This document shows, in pieces, positions 16,762-25,322 of a stretch of DNA of 64,000 nucleotides (its first letter is position 1; each line of letters opens with the position of its first letter). Where the stretch lies: positions 62,001 to 126,000 of the forward strand of contig DASZNF010000052.1 of NCBI GenBank assembly GCA_035551355.1, read 5' to 3'. The DNA comes from DATATV01 sp035551355. Its GTDB lineage: Bacteria > Actinomycetota > Actinomycetes > Mycobacteriales > Pseudonocardiaceae. The position numbers were made by a program, and so were the translations under genes. The notes beneath the pieces were generated by a model. It had not been told where the DNA came from. It searched no databases and saw nothing but the letters and a program-made list of their open reading frames with translations.

Positions 16762-17600
16762 CGCCCGGTCAGGCCCCGTGGCTTGCGGTGGGCGTCGAAG
16801 AACGCGCGCGAACTGGGCAGGTACAGCAGGATGACCGCGACGACGGAGGCCAGCAGGCTGATGTAGGTGGACACCGTTCCGGCGCTGTACAACACGGAGA
16901 GCACGCCCAGCACGGTCACCACCGCCAGCACGATGCGCGCCCAGTTCTTGCCCGACTTGACCTGGTAGGCGAAGAACACGTACAGCACGGCGAACACCAC
17001 GGCTTCGATCACCGACACGGTCACGAAGTTGCTGGCGTACGCCTCGTACTGGTCGGGCGTGATGCCCTGCGGCCGCTGGTCACGCAGCTGCTGCACGATC
17101 GCGTTTTTGTGGGTGATGGTGATGATGCCGCCGACCACGGACAGCGCCGCGCCGAGAATCCAGATCCAGAACGACACCACCACCGGCCGAGGCGTCTGCG
17201 GCCCGCCGGCGGCGGTGGCGTCCGGGGCGGCGGGCATCGGGCCGAGCCCGGCCACATCGGGCGGGGGCGGCGCGGCCGGATAGGCGGGCGGCGCGGGTGT
17301 TCCGGACGGCTGCCGGCCGACAGCCGGGTCCGCGGGCCCGGCCTGCCCGGTCGCGCTCGACGAGTGCTCGGCCGCTCCGGGCTCGGTCGACGAGTACTCG
17401 GCCGCTCCGGGCTCGGCCGCCGGTTCCGAGGTGGACGGGGTGACCGGAGGTGCCTGCTCACCGGGCTGCGCGGCCGGTTCGCCGGTGCGCGCCTCGGGCG
17501 GCGGGGGCGCGGCCGGGAGGTCCAACGGCGCCGCCGTTTCCTCCGGCGCACCCGAGCCGGACGCGTGCTCCGGCTTGTCCTGCTCGTTCTCGTCAGTCAC
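16758..17600 (-). CDS. Membrane protein with a long Pro/Ala/Glu-rich tail
   Basis: 280 residues. The first 140 or so are low-complexity and rich in Pro, Ala, Glu and Ser, with a repeated GAAEYSSTEP/GAAEHSS unit, and look disordered. Four membrane segments follow, from VVVSFWIWILGAALSVVGGI to VVAVILLYLPSSRAFF. The helical part resembles that of the next two proteins, including the shared NWARIVLAVVTVLGVLSVL-type segment. GTG 17600 is chosen because TAGGTT lies 7 nt upstream and the protein sequence becomes ordinary there; the frame is open further up. Function unknown. Confidence 0.75.
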   Translation of the reverse strand: MTDENEQDKPEHASGSGAPEETAAPLDLPAAPPPPEARTGEPAAQPGEQAPPVTPSTSEPAAEPGAAEYSSTEPGAAEHSSSATGQAGPADPAVGRQPSGTPAPPAYPAAPPPPDVAGLGPMPAAPDATAAGGPQTPRPVVVSFWIWILGAALSVVGGIITITHKNAIVQQLRDQRPQGITPDQYEAYASNFVTVSVIEAVVFAVLYVFFAYQVKSGKNWARIVLAVVTVLGVLSVLYSAGTVSTYISLLASVVAVILLYLPSSRAFFDAHRKPRGLTGR

Positions 17601-17607
17601 GGTTGGC

Positions 17608-17613
17608 AACCTA
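17608..17613 (-). promoter_or_regulatory. -10 box, leaderless start at 17600
   Basis: TAGGTT on the minus strand, 7 nt before GTG 17600. Inferred. Confidence 0.4.
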
Positions 17614-17643
17614 TTGGGGTCACCGGGAGGCTGTCCATCGGGC

Positions 17644-18411
17644 TCACCGCGAGCGGAAGAAGTAGTTCGAGTCCGGCCGGTACAGGAAGACGATGGCCAC
17701 CGCGACGGCCAGCAACTGCACCACGTCTGCCGCGAGCACCAGCCAGCCAAGACCGGTCACGTACGAGGCGAGCCGCAACGTTTGCACCATGCTAAAGATC
17801 AGCAACGCGATGTACAGCACGCCGAAAACGGTGGCGACGATCCGGGTCCAGCTCTGCCCGGTGCGCAACCGCCGTGCCGGGATCGCCAGTCCCAGGATGA
17901 GCAGCCGGGACACCAGATACAGGCCGCCTACGAAGTTTCCGTGCGCCGCGACCAGGTTGATGATCAGCACCACGGCCCAGCCGACGACCGCGACGATCAG
18001 CCCGGTCTGGGCGATCTTCACCGATGCCGGGCCCGCGCCCATTCCACCGCTGAAACCGCCGAAACCGCCGGCCCGCCCCGGACCGAGGCCGATCTGCGGG
18101 ATGCCGCCCGGCTGCGGATATTGCTGCTGCGGATAGGGCTGCTGTTGTGGATATTGTTGCTGTGGATATTGCTGTTGCGGGTACGGCTGTTGCGGATAGG
18201 GCTGCTGCGGAAACCCTTGCGAGGGCGGGAATCCCGGCAGTTGCGGCGGGAAACCTTGTTGCGGCGCGGGAAATCCCGGCTGCTGATAGCCCGGCTGCTG
18301 GTGACCCGGTTGCGGCTGTTGTGGATATCCCGGTTGCTGGGCATAGCCCGGCTGCGGGTAGCCCGGCAGCGGGTACTGCGGCTGGTCCGGGTACGGCGGC
18401 GGCGTGCTCAC
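17644..18411 (-). CDS. PYPQQ-repeat membrane protein
   Basis: 255 residues. The first 110 or so consist of Pro-Tyr-Pro-Gln-Gln type units (PQQPYPQQQY and relatives, more than ten). A Gly/Phe-rich hinge (GGFGGFSGGMGAG) and four membrane segments follow. One has the motif GQSWTRIVATVFGVLYIALL, and the protein ends with FLYRPDSNYFFRSR. The end is near-identical in kind to that of the next protein (MYKGESNNYYRTR), so the two are paralogues. GTG 18411 follows TACCGT by 6 nt. Role unknown; such tails may act as flexible scaffolds, but that is a guess. Confidence 0.8.
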   Translation of the reverse strand: MSTPPPYPDQPQYPLPGYPQPGYAQQPGYPQQPQPGHQQPGYQQPGFPAPQQGFPPQLPGFPPSQGFPQQPYPQQPYPQQQYPQQQYPQQQPYPQQQYPQPGGIPQIGLGPGRAGGFGGFSGGMGAGPASVKIAQTGLIVAVVGWAVVLIINLVAAHGNFVGGLYLVSRLLILGLAIPARRLRTGQSWTRIVATVFGVLYIALLIFSMVQTLRLASYVTGLGWLVLAADVVQLLAVAVAIVFLYRPDSNYFFRSR

Positions 18412-18417
18412 CCCGGA

Positions 18418-18423
18418 ACGGTA
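18418..18423 (-). promoter_or_regulatory. -10 box, leaderless start at 18411
   Basis: TACCGT on the minus strand, 6 nt before GTG 18411. Inferred. Confidence 0.45.
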
Positions 18424-18507
18424 ACCCGAGCGGGCGTGTTTCCGGTCCATACGACCGAAAACACGCCCGGCAACCGGGTTCGGTGAGCTACGCCGATCAC
18501 GCGCTCG

Positions 18508-19179
18508 CTACCTGGTTCGGTAGTAGTTGTTGGACTCGCCCTTGTACATGAACACCACGGCGACCGCGATCAGCACGATCTGCACGACGTTCAGCAAGCC
18601 CTGGACGATGCCGAGACCGCCGATGGAGAACGGGCCGACGCCGCTGGCCAGAGTGATGATCGCGCCGAGCAGCGCCAGCCCGGCCAGCACGGTCAGCACG
18701 ATCCGGGCCCAGTTCGCGCCGTTGCGCATGGCGAACACCAGGGCCACCTCGGCGGCCAGGATGATCAGCGCGAAGATCACCCCGCCGTAGCTGGGCGAGG
18801 CGTTGATCCCGGACGTGTTCACACCGCTGCCGGCGAGCTGATCGGCGACCTTCTGCGCGATCTGCTTCGCGGTGAAGAAACTCAGGATGTCGGCGATAAG
18901 GCTGACCGCGAAGACGCCCATCCACACCTTGAACGCGAGCTCGATCGAATTCGGCCGGGCGGACGGGCCGTAATTGACCGGCGGGGCCGCCGGGTAGCCC
19001 GGCGCCTGCGGATACCCCTGCTGCGGATACCCCTGCTGCGGAGCGCCCTGTTGCGGGTAGCCCTGCTGGGGATATCCCTGCTGTGGATAGGACTGTTGCG
19101 GATACGGCTGCTGACCCGGATAGGGCTGCTGGCCGGAGTTGTCCGGCTGGCCCTGCGGGTACGGCGGAGGCGTGCTCAT
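18508..19179 (-). CDS. PYPQQ-repeat membrane protein, paralogue
   Basis: 223 residues. It begins with the same residues as its neighbour (STPPPYP) and has about ten PQQGYPQQ-type units in the first 65 residues. Four membrane segments follow (VWMGVFAVSLIADILSFF, GGVIFALIILAAEVALVF, IVLTVLAGLALLGAIITLA, VVQIVLIAVAVVFMY), with GANWARIVLTV between the second and third. ATG 19179 follows TAGCGT by 8 nt. The three tandem genes (16758, 17644, 18508) look like one family that expanded by duplication. Confidence 0.8.
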   Translation of the reverse strand: MSTPPPYPQGQPDNSGQQPYPGQQPYPQQSYPQQGYPQQGYPQQGAPQQGYPQQGYPQAPGYPAAPPVNYGPSARPNSIELAFKVWMGVFAVSLIADILSFFTAKQIAQKVADQLAGSGVNTSGINASPSYGGVIFALIILAAEVALVFAMRNGANWARIVLTVLAGLALLGAIITLASGVGPFSIGGLGIVQGLLNVVQIVLIAVAVVFMYKGESNNYYRTR

Positions 19180-19187
19180 GCGCGCAG

Positions 19188-19193
19188 ACGCTA
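19188..19193 (-). promoter_or_regulatory. -10 box, leaderless start at 19179
   Basis: TAGCGT on the minus strand, 8 nt before ATG 19179. Inferred. Confidence 0.45.
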
Positions 19194-19290
19194 ATCCAGG
19201 ACGTGCAGGTCCGCGGCTTTTCGGACCAGTGGGGAGCCAATCGTTATCCGCGGGTGTCGCCGGGCTGCGCCGGATGCGGCGTTGTTGGAC

Positions 19291-20268
19291 TCAGTCCTTG
19301 TCCAACCAGCCCGCGACCTCGGCCGCCCAGTAGGTGAGCACCAGGTCCGCGCCGGCCCGCCGGATCGAGGTCAGCGACTCCAGGATGGCGCGGTGCCGGT
19401 CCAGCCAGCCATTGGCCGCGGCCGCCTCGACCATCGAGTACTCGCCGGAGACCTGGTAGGCCGCCACCGGCACGTCCACCGATTCGGCCACCGCGCGCAC
19501 CACGTCCAGGTAGGGCAGCGCGGGCTTGATCATCACCACGTCCGCGCCCTCGTCCAGGTCCAGCGCCACCTCGCGCAGCGCCTCCCGGATGTTGCCCGGG
19601 TCCTGCTGGTAGGTCTTGCGGTCGCCGCGCAACGTGGACTGCACAGCCTCGCGGAACGGGCCGTAGTACGCGCCGGCGTACTTCGCCGAGTAGGCCAGAA
19701 TCGCGGTGTCGGAGAGGCCCGCCTCGTCCAGCGCGGCCCGGATGGCCCCGATCTGGCCGTCCATCATGCCGCTCGGGCCGAGCATGTGCGCGCCCGATTC
19801 CGCTTGCATCACAGCCATTTCCGCGTACCGGGCCAGGGTCGCGTCGTTGTCCACCCGGCCCTGCTCGTCCAGCACGCCACAGTGCCCGTGGTCGGTGAAC
19901 TCGTCGAGGCAGGTGTCGGCCATGAGCACGGTGGAGTCGCCGAGTTCGGCGCGCAGATCGCGCAGCGCGACGTTGAGCACCCCGTCCGGGTCGGTGCCGC
20001 CGGAGCCGGTCGCGTCCTTGGTGACCGGCACGCCGTACAGCATCAGCCCGCCGACCCCGGCCGCCACCGCCTCCACCGCGGCCTTGCGCAGCGAGTCCCG
20101 GGTGTGCTGCACGACCCCGGGCATCGAGCCGATCGGGGTGGGCTCGGCGGTGCCCTCGCGGACGAACATCGGCAGGATCAACTGACGCGGGCGGACGGTG
20201 GTCTCGCTGACCAGCCGGCGCATCGCTGGGGTGGTGCGCAGCCGGCGCGGGCGGTGGGTGGGGAACAC
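19291..20268 (-). CDS. hemB: Delta-aminolevulinic acid dehydratase (HemB)
   Basis: 325 residues, porphobilinogen synthase of haem synthesis. The Schiff-base lysines are K196 (YSAKYAGAYYGPF) and K248 (VMIKPALPYLD). The metal site reads C120-L-D122 and, after TDHGH, C130: two of the three zinc cysteines are present and the middle one is Asp, as I recall for Streptomyces enzymes. GTG 20268 follows TATCGT by 6 nt. hemA, hemC and hemD lie on the same strand beyond the protease gene, so haem synthesis is split into two units here. Confidence 0.95.
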   Translation of the reverse strand: MFPTHRPRRLRTTPAMRRLVSETTVRPRQLILPMFVREGTAEPTPIGSMPGVVQHTRDSLRKAAVEAVAAGVGGLMLYGVPVTKDATGSGGTDPDGVLNVALRDLRAELGDSTVLMADTCLDEFTDHGHCGVLDEQGRVDNDATLARYAEMAVMQAESGAHMLGPSGMMDGQIGAIRAALDEAGLSDTAILAYSAKYAGAYYGPFREAVQSTLRGDRKTYQQDPGNIREALREVALDLDEGADVVMIKPALPYLDVVRAVAESVDVPVAAYQVSGEYSMVEAAAANGWLDRHRAILESLTSIRRAGADLVLTYWAAEVAGWLDKD

Positions 20269-20274
20269 GCCGAC

Positions 20275-20280
20275 ACGATA
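20275..20280 (-). promoter_or_regulatory. -10 box for a leaderless hemB mRNA
   Basis: TATCGT on the minus strand, 6 nt before GTG 20268. Inferred. Confidence 0.45.
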
Positions 20281-20382
20281 CCGCTCCCCAGGTCAGGCAC
20301 TCACCGTGTTCGATTCGCCACCTTCAGCCAGTGGAGTTCTGGCAGAATTACGCCGTTCGAGTGATATGAGGGGAAGGCGAAC

Positions 20383-21150
20383 ATGAAACCAGTTCTGGCC
20401 CGCTTGCTGACCGTGTCGGTGGCGGCGGCCGCGGTCGGCCTGATCTCCATCGGCCCGGCCAACGCGGTCGCGGACGGCACCCCGGCCGCACCCGGCGCGG
20501 ACCCGTTCGCGGTCAAGTTCACCATGACCGACATCCCGAACCCGGATGGCACGACCTACGACAGCGCCTGCTCCGGTTCGCTGATCTCGCCCCAGTGGGT
20601 GATCACCGCGGGGCACTGCTTCCACGACGTGAACAAGAACCGGGTCAGCGGCCCGCCGCGGTACCAGACGACGGTGAATCTGGGGACCGTCAACGTGGAC
20701 GACAACCCGGGCGAGACCCGGACGATCGTCGACGTCGAGCAGTCGTCGGTCAACGATGTGGCGCTGGCCGAACTGTCCGCGCCGGTGACCGACATCGACC
20801 CGCTGAGCCTGGCGCAGACCGCGCCGACCGTGGGCGAGCACCTGCAGCTGGCCGGCTGGGGCGCCACGTCCAGCACCAACCCGGCCCCGGGCCACCAGCT
20901 CAACGTGGGCACCGTGCAGGTCAGCAAGTTCGACGACACCCTCGCCGAGGTGACCGGGGTGGCGCCGGGCGCGGACACCAGCGCCTGCCTGTACGACTCG
21001 GGGGCGCCCTACTTCCAGCCGACCGACGCCACGCACGGCGTGCTGGTGTCGGTGGAGAGCAACGGCCCGGACTGCCCGCACACCACGCCGGAGACGACCG
21101 CCCGGGTGGACGTGCAGGACGCCTGGATCCAGTCGGTCATCGGCGGCTGA
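20383..21150 (+). CDS. Secreted trypsin-like serine protease with an altered GDSGGP motif
   Basis: 255 residues. A Sec signal peptide (MKPVLARLLTVSVAAAAVGL... ANA) is followed by a chymotrypsin-fold domain. Likely catalytic residues are His in VITAGHCF, Asp in VNDVALAEL and Ser in CLYDSGAPYF. The last motif departs from the usual GDSGGP: Gly before Asp is Tyr, and the second Gly after Ser is Ala. Cysteines are placed as in the fold (SACSG, AGHC, SACLY, PDCPH). The ATG follows GAGGGGAAGG. A strong terminator follows. It sits between hem genes and is absent from the M. tuberculosis order as I recall it, so it is probably an insertion. Confidence 0.85.
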   Translation: MKPVLARLLTVSVAAAAVGLISIGPANAVADGTPAAPGADPFAVKFTMTDIPNPDGTTYDSACSGSLISPQWVITAGHCFHDVNKNRVSGPPRYQTTVNLGTVNVDDNPGETRTIVDVEQSSVNDVALAELSAPVTDIDPLSLAQTAPTVGEHLQLAGWGATSSTNPAPGHQLNVGTVQVSKFDDTLAEVTGVAPGADTSACLYDSGAPYFQPTDATHGVLVSVESNGPDCPHTTPETTARVDVQDAWIQSVIGG

Positions 21151-21168
21151 CCGATCTCGGCACACGAT

Positions 21169-21200
21169 GAAGGGCCGGTGCTCGACGGCACCGGCCCTTC
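21169..21200 (+). terminator. Perfect 13-bp hairpin after the protease gene
   Basis: Arms 21169-21181 and 21188-21200 with a 6-nt loop, 19 nt after the protease stop. GAAGGGCCGGTGC pairs with its exact complement. A T-poor tail follows, so it is probably an actinobacterial U-less terminator, active in both directions. Confidence 0.85.
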
Positions 21201-21501
21201 GTCCGCCGTTCGTCGGCCCTTCGTCGTGTCAAGCCCTGTTCACGGCCTGTGGACAACTTCGCGGGGTTGTGGAGAACTCGCTCGCGGTCGAGGAGAACCG
21301 TCGCAAGCTGGTCCCATGAGCACCCGACCCGCCCGCACCCAGCACCCGCCGACCAGCTACGACCACAACCGGAGGAACGCGCCCGGCAGCCTCGCCGGGA
21401 CCGCGCCCACCGGCGCCGGCCGAACCGCGCTCAGCGGCGCCGGTGGGCGCCGGAGAACCGGCCCACCCACCACGGCGCCACCACAGCCCGGCGGCCGCGC
21501 C
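21201..21501. other. Intergenic stretch, no gene, two DnaA-box-like sites
   Basis: Between the protease terminator and the end of the hem operon. The only structure I see is the pair of TGTGGA-type sites at 21248-21276. An ATG at 21316 opens a frame running into hemD antisense, with no protein features. Confidence 0.5.
21248..21276. other. Two DnaA-box-like 9-mers, 20 bp apart
   Basis: TGTGGACAA (21248-21256, exact complement of the actinobacterial box TTGTCCACA) and TGTGGAGAA (21268-21276, one mismatch). Same orientation. Confidence 0.4.
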
Positions 21502-23046
21502 CTAGCGACGCGCCCGCTTGGTCTTGCGCGGCGGCGGCAGTGCACCTTCCGCCCGCAGCCGGGCCGCGTGCGAAGCCAGCGCGTCGACCAGGGTGTCCAC
21601 CTGGGCCACCTCGGGCTGCACGTCCACCCGCAGGCCGAACTCGTGCGCGGTCTCCGCGGTCTTGGGTCCGATGCACGCCACCAGCGTCCGGGTGTGCGGC
21701 TTGCCCGCGATCCCGACCAGGTTGCGCACGGTCGAGGACGAGGTGAAGCACACCGCGTCGAACCCACCCGACTTGATCATCTCGCGGGTGTCGGCGGGCG
21801 GCGGCGCGGCGCGCACCGTGCGGTAGGCGGTCACGTCGTCGATCTCCCAGCCGCGCTCCCGCAGGCCCGCCGCCAGGGTCTCGGTGGCGATGTCGGCCCG
21901 CGGCAGCAGCACCCGGTCCACCGGGTCCAGGATGTCGTCGTGCGGCGGGAAGTCGGCCAGCAGACCCTCGCTGGACTGCTCCCCGGAGGGCACCAGCTCG
22001 GGCACGATGCCGAAGCCGCGCACCTTCTCCGCGGTCGCCTCGCCGACACAGGCGATCTTCACGCCGGAGAACGCCCGCGCGTCCAGGCCGAACTCGCGGA
22101 ACTTCTCCCACACCGCGCGCACCGCGTTGGTCGAGGTGAACACCACCCACTGGTAGCGGCCGTCCACCAGGCCCTTCACCGAGCGCTCCATCTGGGCCGG
22201 GCTGCGCGGCGGCTCCACCGAGATGGTCGGCACCTCGACCGGGATCGCGCCGTGCGAACGCAGCCGCTCGCTCATCTCCGCGGCCTGGTCCTTGGTGCGC
22301 GGCACCAGCACCTTCCAGCCGTACAGCGCCCGGGACTCCCACCAGGACAGCCTGGCCCGGGCGGCGACGGCCTGGCCGACCGTGACCACCAGCGGCCCGG
22401 CCAGCTCGCCGGCGTCCGCGGCCAGCGCGGCCAGCGAGGTGTCCACGGTGCGCTGCCCGTTGCCGGTGCCGTCCGCGGTCACCGAGACCGGGGTCTGCGC
22501 GGCCATGCCGTGCTCGACCAGGCTGGAGGCGGCCTCGGCCAGGTGCGAGCCGGTGGCGGTGAGCACCAGGGTGCCGGGAGTGCCGGCCAGCGCGGCCCAG
22601 TCCACGTCCCCGCGTACGTCCACCTCGGTGTGCACCGCGCCGAGCGCGACACCCGCGTAGGCGGGCACCGCGGTGGCGGCGGGCACTCCGGGCACCACGT
22701 CGAACGCGACGGTCGTGCGGGACACCGCCTGCGCCTCGCGGACCACCGCGTCGGAGGTGAGCGGGTCGCCGGAGACCAGCCGCACCACCGACCGGCCCAG
22801 CTTGGCCTCGGTGGTCAGGTCCTTGGCCACGTCGGCCGGGTCGCCGACCGCCGGACGCAGCTCCACGTCGTCGCCGACCAGGGCCAGCACCGTCGAGGGC
22901 ACGTCCGGATCCGTCACCACGAGCTCGGCCCGGGTGAGCAGGTCGTTGGCCCGAACGGTCAGCAGCCCGGTGTCACCGGGGCCGGAGCCCACGAAGGCGA
23001 TCCGCCCCGGGGCCTTTCGTGCACGGGTCATCTGGGCACTCTCCAT
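21502..23046 (-). CDS. hemD: Fused uroporphyrinogen-III C-methyltransferase / uroporphyrinogen-III synthase
   Basis: 514 residues. The N-terminal half (about 1-240) is a CobA/SUMT-like methylase domain (FVGSGPGDTGLLTVRA, RLVSGDPL, VVPGVPAATAVPAYAG). The C-terminal half (about 250-500) is HemD (VFTSTNAVRAVW, CVGEATAEKVR, VCFTSSSTVRNL). It closes the linear tetrapyrrole to uroporphyrinogen III and may methylate it towards sirohaem/cobalamin. The fusion is normal in actinomycetes. The ATG at 23046 follows GGAGG and is 3 nt after hemC; ATG 23031 with GGAGAG is an alternative. Last gene of the rex-hemACD operon. Confidence 0.92.
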   Translation of the reverse strand: MESAQMTRARKAPGRIAFVGSGPGDTGLLTVRANDLLTRAELVVTDPDVPSTVLALVGDDVELRPAVGDPADVAKDLTTEAKLGRSVVRLVSGDPLTSDAVVREAQAVSRTTVAFDVVPGVPAATAVPAYAGVALGAVHTEVDVRGDVDWAALAGTPGTLVLTATGSHLAEAASSLVEHGMAAQTPVSVTADGTGNGQRTVDTSLAALAADAGELAGPLVVTVGQAVAARARLSWWESRALYGWKVLVPRTKDQAAEMSERLRSHGAIPVEVPTISVEPPRSPAQMERSVKGLVDGRYQWVVFTSTNAVRAVWEKFREFGLDARAFSGVKIACVGEATAEKVRGFGIVPELVPSGEQSSEGLLADFPPHDDILDPVDRVLLPRADIATETLAAGLRERGWEIDDVTAYRTVRAAPPPADTREMIKSGGFDAVCFTSSSTVRNLVGIAGKPHTRTLVACIGPKTAETAHEFGLRVDVQPEVAQVDTLVDALASHAARLRAEGALPPPRKTKRARR

Positions 23047-23049
23047 CAG

Positions 23050-24009
23050 CTATGCCTCCGGGCCGGACAACACCGCGGCCCCGAGATCGAGCAGCTCGGC
23101 CGCCACCAGCCGGCCGAGTTCGTCTGCGTTGGTCAGGTCAGCGATCGCCGAGGCGCGCAGGATCTCGTTGTCCGGGGTCGCCGCGACCGCGCGCAGCGAC
23201 AGTCGCGACACCGATCGCCCGGCGTCGTCGAGGTCCTCCACCACATCGGCCAGGGCGCCCACGGGAGCGTTGCAACCGGCTTCGAGCGCGGCCAGCACGG
23301 CGCGCTCCGCGGTCACCACGGCCCGGGTCGCCCGGTCGTCCACAGTGGAGCCGAGCAGGTACTCGGTCTCCATGTCCGAAACACGGCACTCGATGGCCAG
23401 CGCACCCTGAGCGGGCGCGGGCACCATCTGGATCATCGGGTCGAGCGCCTCGGTCACCTCGGCCAGCCGGCCCAGCCGGGCCAGCCCGGCCCGGGCCAGC
23501 ACCACACCGTCCAGCTCGCCCTCGGTCACCTTGCGGATCCGGGTGTCCACGTTGCCGCGGATGGGCACCACCTCGAAGCCGAGGCCGAGGGCGTTGAGCT
23601 GCGCGGCCCGGCGCACCGCGCCGGTGCCGATCCGGGATCCGGGCGGCAGTTCGCCGAGGGTCAGGCCGTCCCGCGCGATCAGCACGTCGCGCGGGTCCTC
23701 CCGCAGCGGCACACCGGCCAGGGTCAACCTGGGGTCCGGCGCGGTGGGCAGGTCCTTGTAGGAGTGCACGGCCACGTCGACGTCACCGTTGGCCAGCGCG
23801 TCGCGCAGCGCCGAGGTGAACACGCCGACCCCGATCTCCGCGATCGGCTTGGCCGACCGGTCGCCCGGGGTGGACACCGTGACGATCTCCACGCGGGTGC
23901 CGGTCGCCTCGATGGCGTCGGCGATCGTCCGGGTCTGAGCCAGCGCAAGGGCGCTACCCCGAGTGCCTATCCGCAGCATTCGCGGCACTGCGTCGTCCTC
24001 CACCGTCAC
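23050..24009 (-). CDS. hemC: Porphobilinogen deaminase (HemC)
   Basis: 319 residues, hydroxymethylbilane synthase. The substrate-binding N-terminus is LRIGTRGSALALAQ and the catalytic Asp lies in VHSYKDLPT. The dipyrromethane cofactor is held by C246 in EAGCNAPVGALA. GTG 24009 overlaps the hemA stop (GTGA), which favours it over ATG 23979, although the family core starts nearer the latter. It is transcribed with rex and hemA, so it is probably under the Rex operator at 26345. Confidence 0.95.
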   Translation of the reverse strand: MTVEDDAVPRMLRIGTRGSALALAQTRTIADAIEATGTRVEIVTVSTPGDRSAKPIAEIGVGVFTSALRDALANGDVDVAVHSYKDLPTAPDPRLTLAGVPLREDPRDVLIARDGLTLGELPPGSRIGTGAVRRAAQLNALGLGFEVVPIRGNVDTRIRKVTEGELDGVVLARAGLARLGRLAEVTEALDPMIQMVPAPAQGALAIECRVSDMETEYLLGSTVDDRATRAVVTAERAVLAALEAGCNAPVGALADVVEDLDDAGRSVSRLSLRAVAATPDNEILRASAIADLTNADELGRLVAAELLDLGAAVLSGPEA

Positions 24010-25322
24010 TTACCTTCCTGCTGCTGCAACGCGCTGAGGGCCGCGGCCGCCTGCGGGTCCAGCTCGAACAGTTCACGGAGCGCGTCCGCGTAGCCCGCGC
24101 CGCCAGGCGTGGAGGCCAGCTGCTTGACCCGCACGGTCGGCGAGTGCAGCAGCTTGTCCACCACGCGGCGCACCGTGCGGGACAGCTCCGCGCGCACCTG
24201 CGGTTCCAGGCCGGGCAGCTTGGCATCCAGCCGCAACAGCTCGGCGTCGACCACCTCGGCGGCGCGCTTACGCAGCGCGGTGATCGTCGGGGTCACCGCG
24301 GCCGAGCGCTGCGCGGCGAGGTAGCCGCGGACCTCCTCGGCCAGGATCTCCCGGCCGATCCGGCCGGCCTGCCCGGCAGGGGCGTCCAGCAGCCGCTCAC
24401 GCAGCGTGTCCAGATTGACCAGGGTCACCCCGGGCAGCCCGCCGACCGCCGGGTCGACGTCGCGGGGCAGGCCCAGGTCGCACACGATCAGTGGGCTGGT
24501 CCGCCCAGTGGCGCCGGTGGCCACCAGGTCGGCAGGCACCACCACGTCGGTGGCGCCGGTGCAGGCCAGCACCACGTCGGCGGTGGCCAGCTCGCCGGCC
24601 AGCGTGTCCAGGCCCGCGGCCCGGGCCGATACTCCGGCGTCGGCCAGCGACGCGGCCAGCCGCTGGCCGTTGGCGGTGGTCCGGTTGAGCACCACGACCT
24701 CGCCGATGCCGGCCCGGCGCAGCGCGGCGGCGGCCAGGCCGCCCATCGCACCCGCGCCCACCAGCACGGCCCGGCGGCCGGTCAGCCCGGCCAGCAGACG
24801 CTCCGCGTCGGACAGCGCCTCGCCGACCACGGAGGCGCCGACGTGGTCGATGTCGGTCTCGGCGTGCACCCGCTTGCCCACCCGCAGCGCGTACTGCACC
24901 AGCTCGTGCAGGGTGCGGCCGACGGTGCCCGCCTCGTCGGCGGTGGCGTAGGCGGTGCGCAGCTGGCCCAGGATCTGGGCCTCGCCGACCACCATCGAGT
25001 CCATCCCGGCGGCCACCGCGAACAGGTGTTCCACGGCGGCGGCCGAGTAGTGCACGTAGAGCGAGCCGGACAGCTGCGCCGGGTCGACCCCGGCGTGCCG
25101 GGCCAGCACCGAGGTCACGTCGGCCAGGCCGCCGTGGAAGGTCTCCACCACGGTGTAGACCTCGACCCGGTTGCAGGTGGACAGCACCACGACCTCGCTG
25201 AGGTTGGCGCAGTCCAGGAGTTCGGCGAGCACCTTGGGGGTGTCGGCCGGGGACACCGCGGCGCGTTCCAGCTCGCGCACCGCCGCTGTCCGGTGCGACA
25301 TACCGACGGCAAGCACGTTCAC
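24006..25322 (-). CDS. hemA: Glutamyl-tRNA reductase (HemA)
   Basis: About 438 residues, first committed enzyme of C5-pathway haem synthesis. The catalytic cysteine is C50 in VVLSTCNRVEVY, and the tRNA/active-site segment is GEAQILGQLR. The NADPH-binding loop is VLVGAGAMGGLAAAAL, followed by the C-terminal dimerisation helices. GTG 25322 overlaps the rex stop (GTGA) and starts in family register (VNVLAVGMSHRTAAV). An open frame extends far upstream but only as a shadow of rex. Confidence 0.95.
   Translation of the reverse strand: MNVLAVGMSHRTAAVRELERAAVSPADTPKVLAELLDCANLSEVVVLSTCNRVEVYTVVETFHGGLADVTSVLARHAGVDPAQLSGSLYVHYSAAAVEHLFAVAAGMDSMVVGEAQILGQLRTAYATADEAGTVGRTLHELVQYALRVGKRVHAETDIDHVGASVVGEALSDAERLLAGLTGRRAVLVGAGAMGGLAAAALRRAGIGEVVVLNRTTANGQRLAASLADAGVSARAAGLDTLAGELATADVVLACTGATDVVVPADLVATGATGRTSPLIVCDLGLPRDVDPAVGGLPGVTLVNLDTLRERLLDAPAGQAGRIGREILAEEVRGYLAAQRSAAVTPTITALRKRAAEVVDAELLRLDAKLPGLEPQVRAELSRTVRRVVDKLLHSPTVRVKQLASTPGGAGYADALRELFELDPQAAAALSALQQQEGK

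Noticed and set aside
21178..24093. Long plus-strand frame (about 970 codons)
   Set aside because: It is antisense to hemD and hemC, whose motifs are exact; long antisense frames are expected in 70% GC sequence. It is Gly/Ala/Arg/His-rich with no domain.
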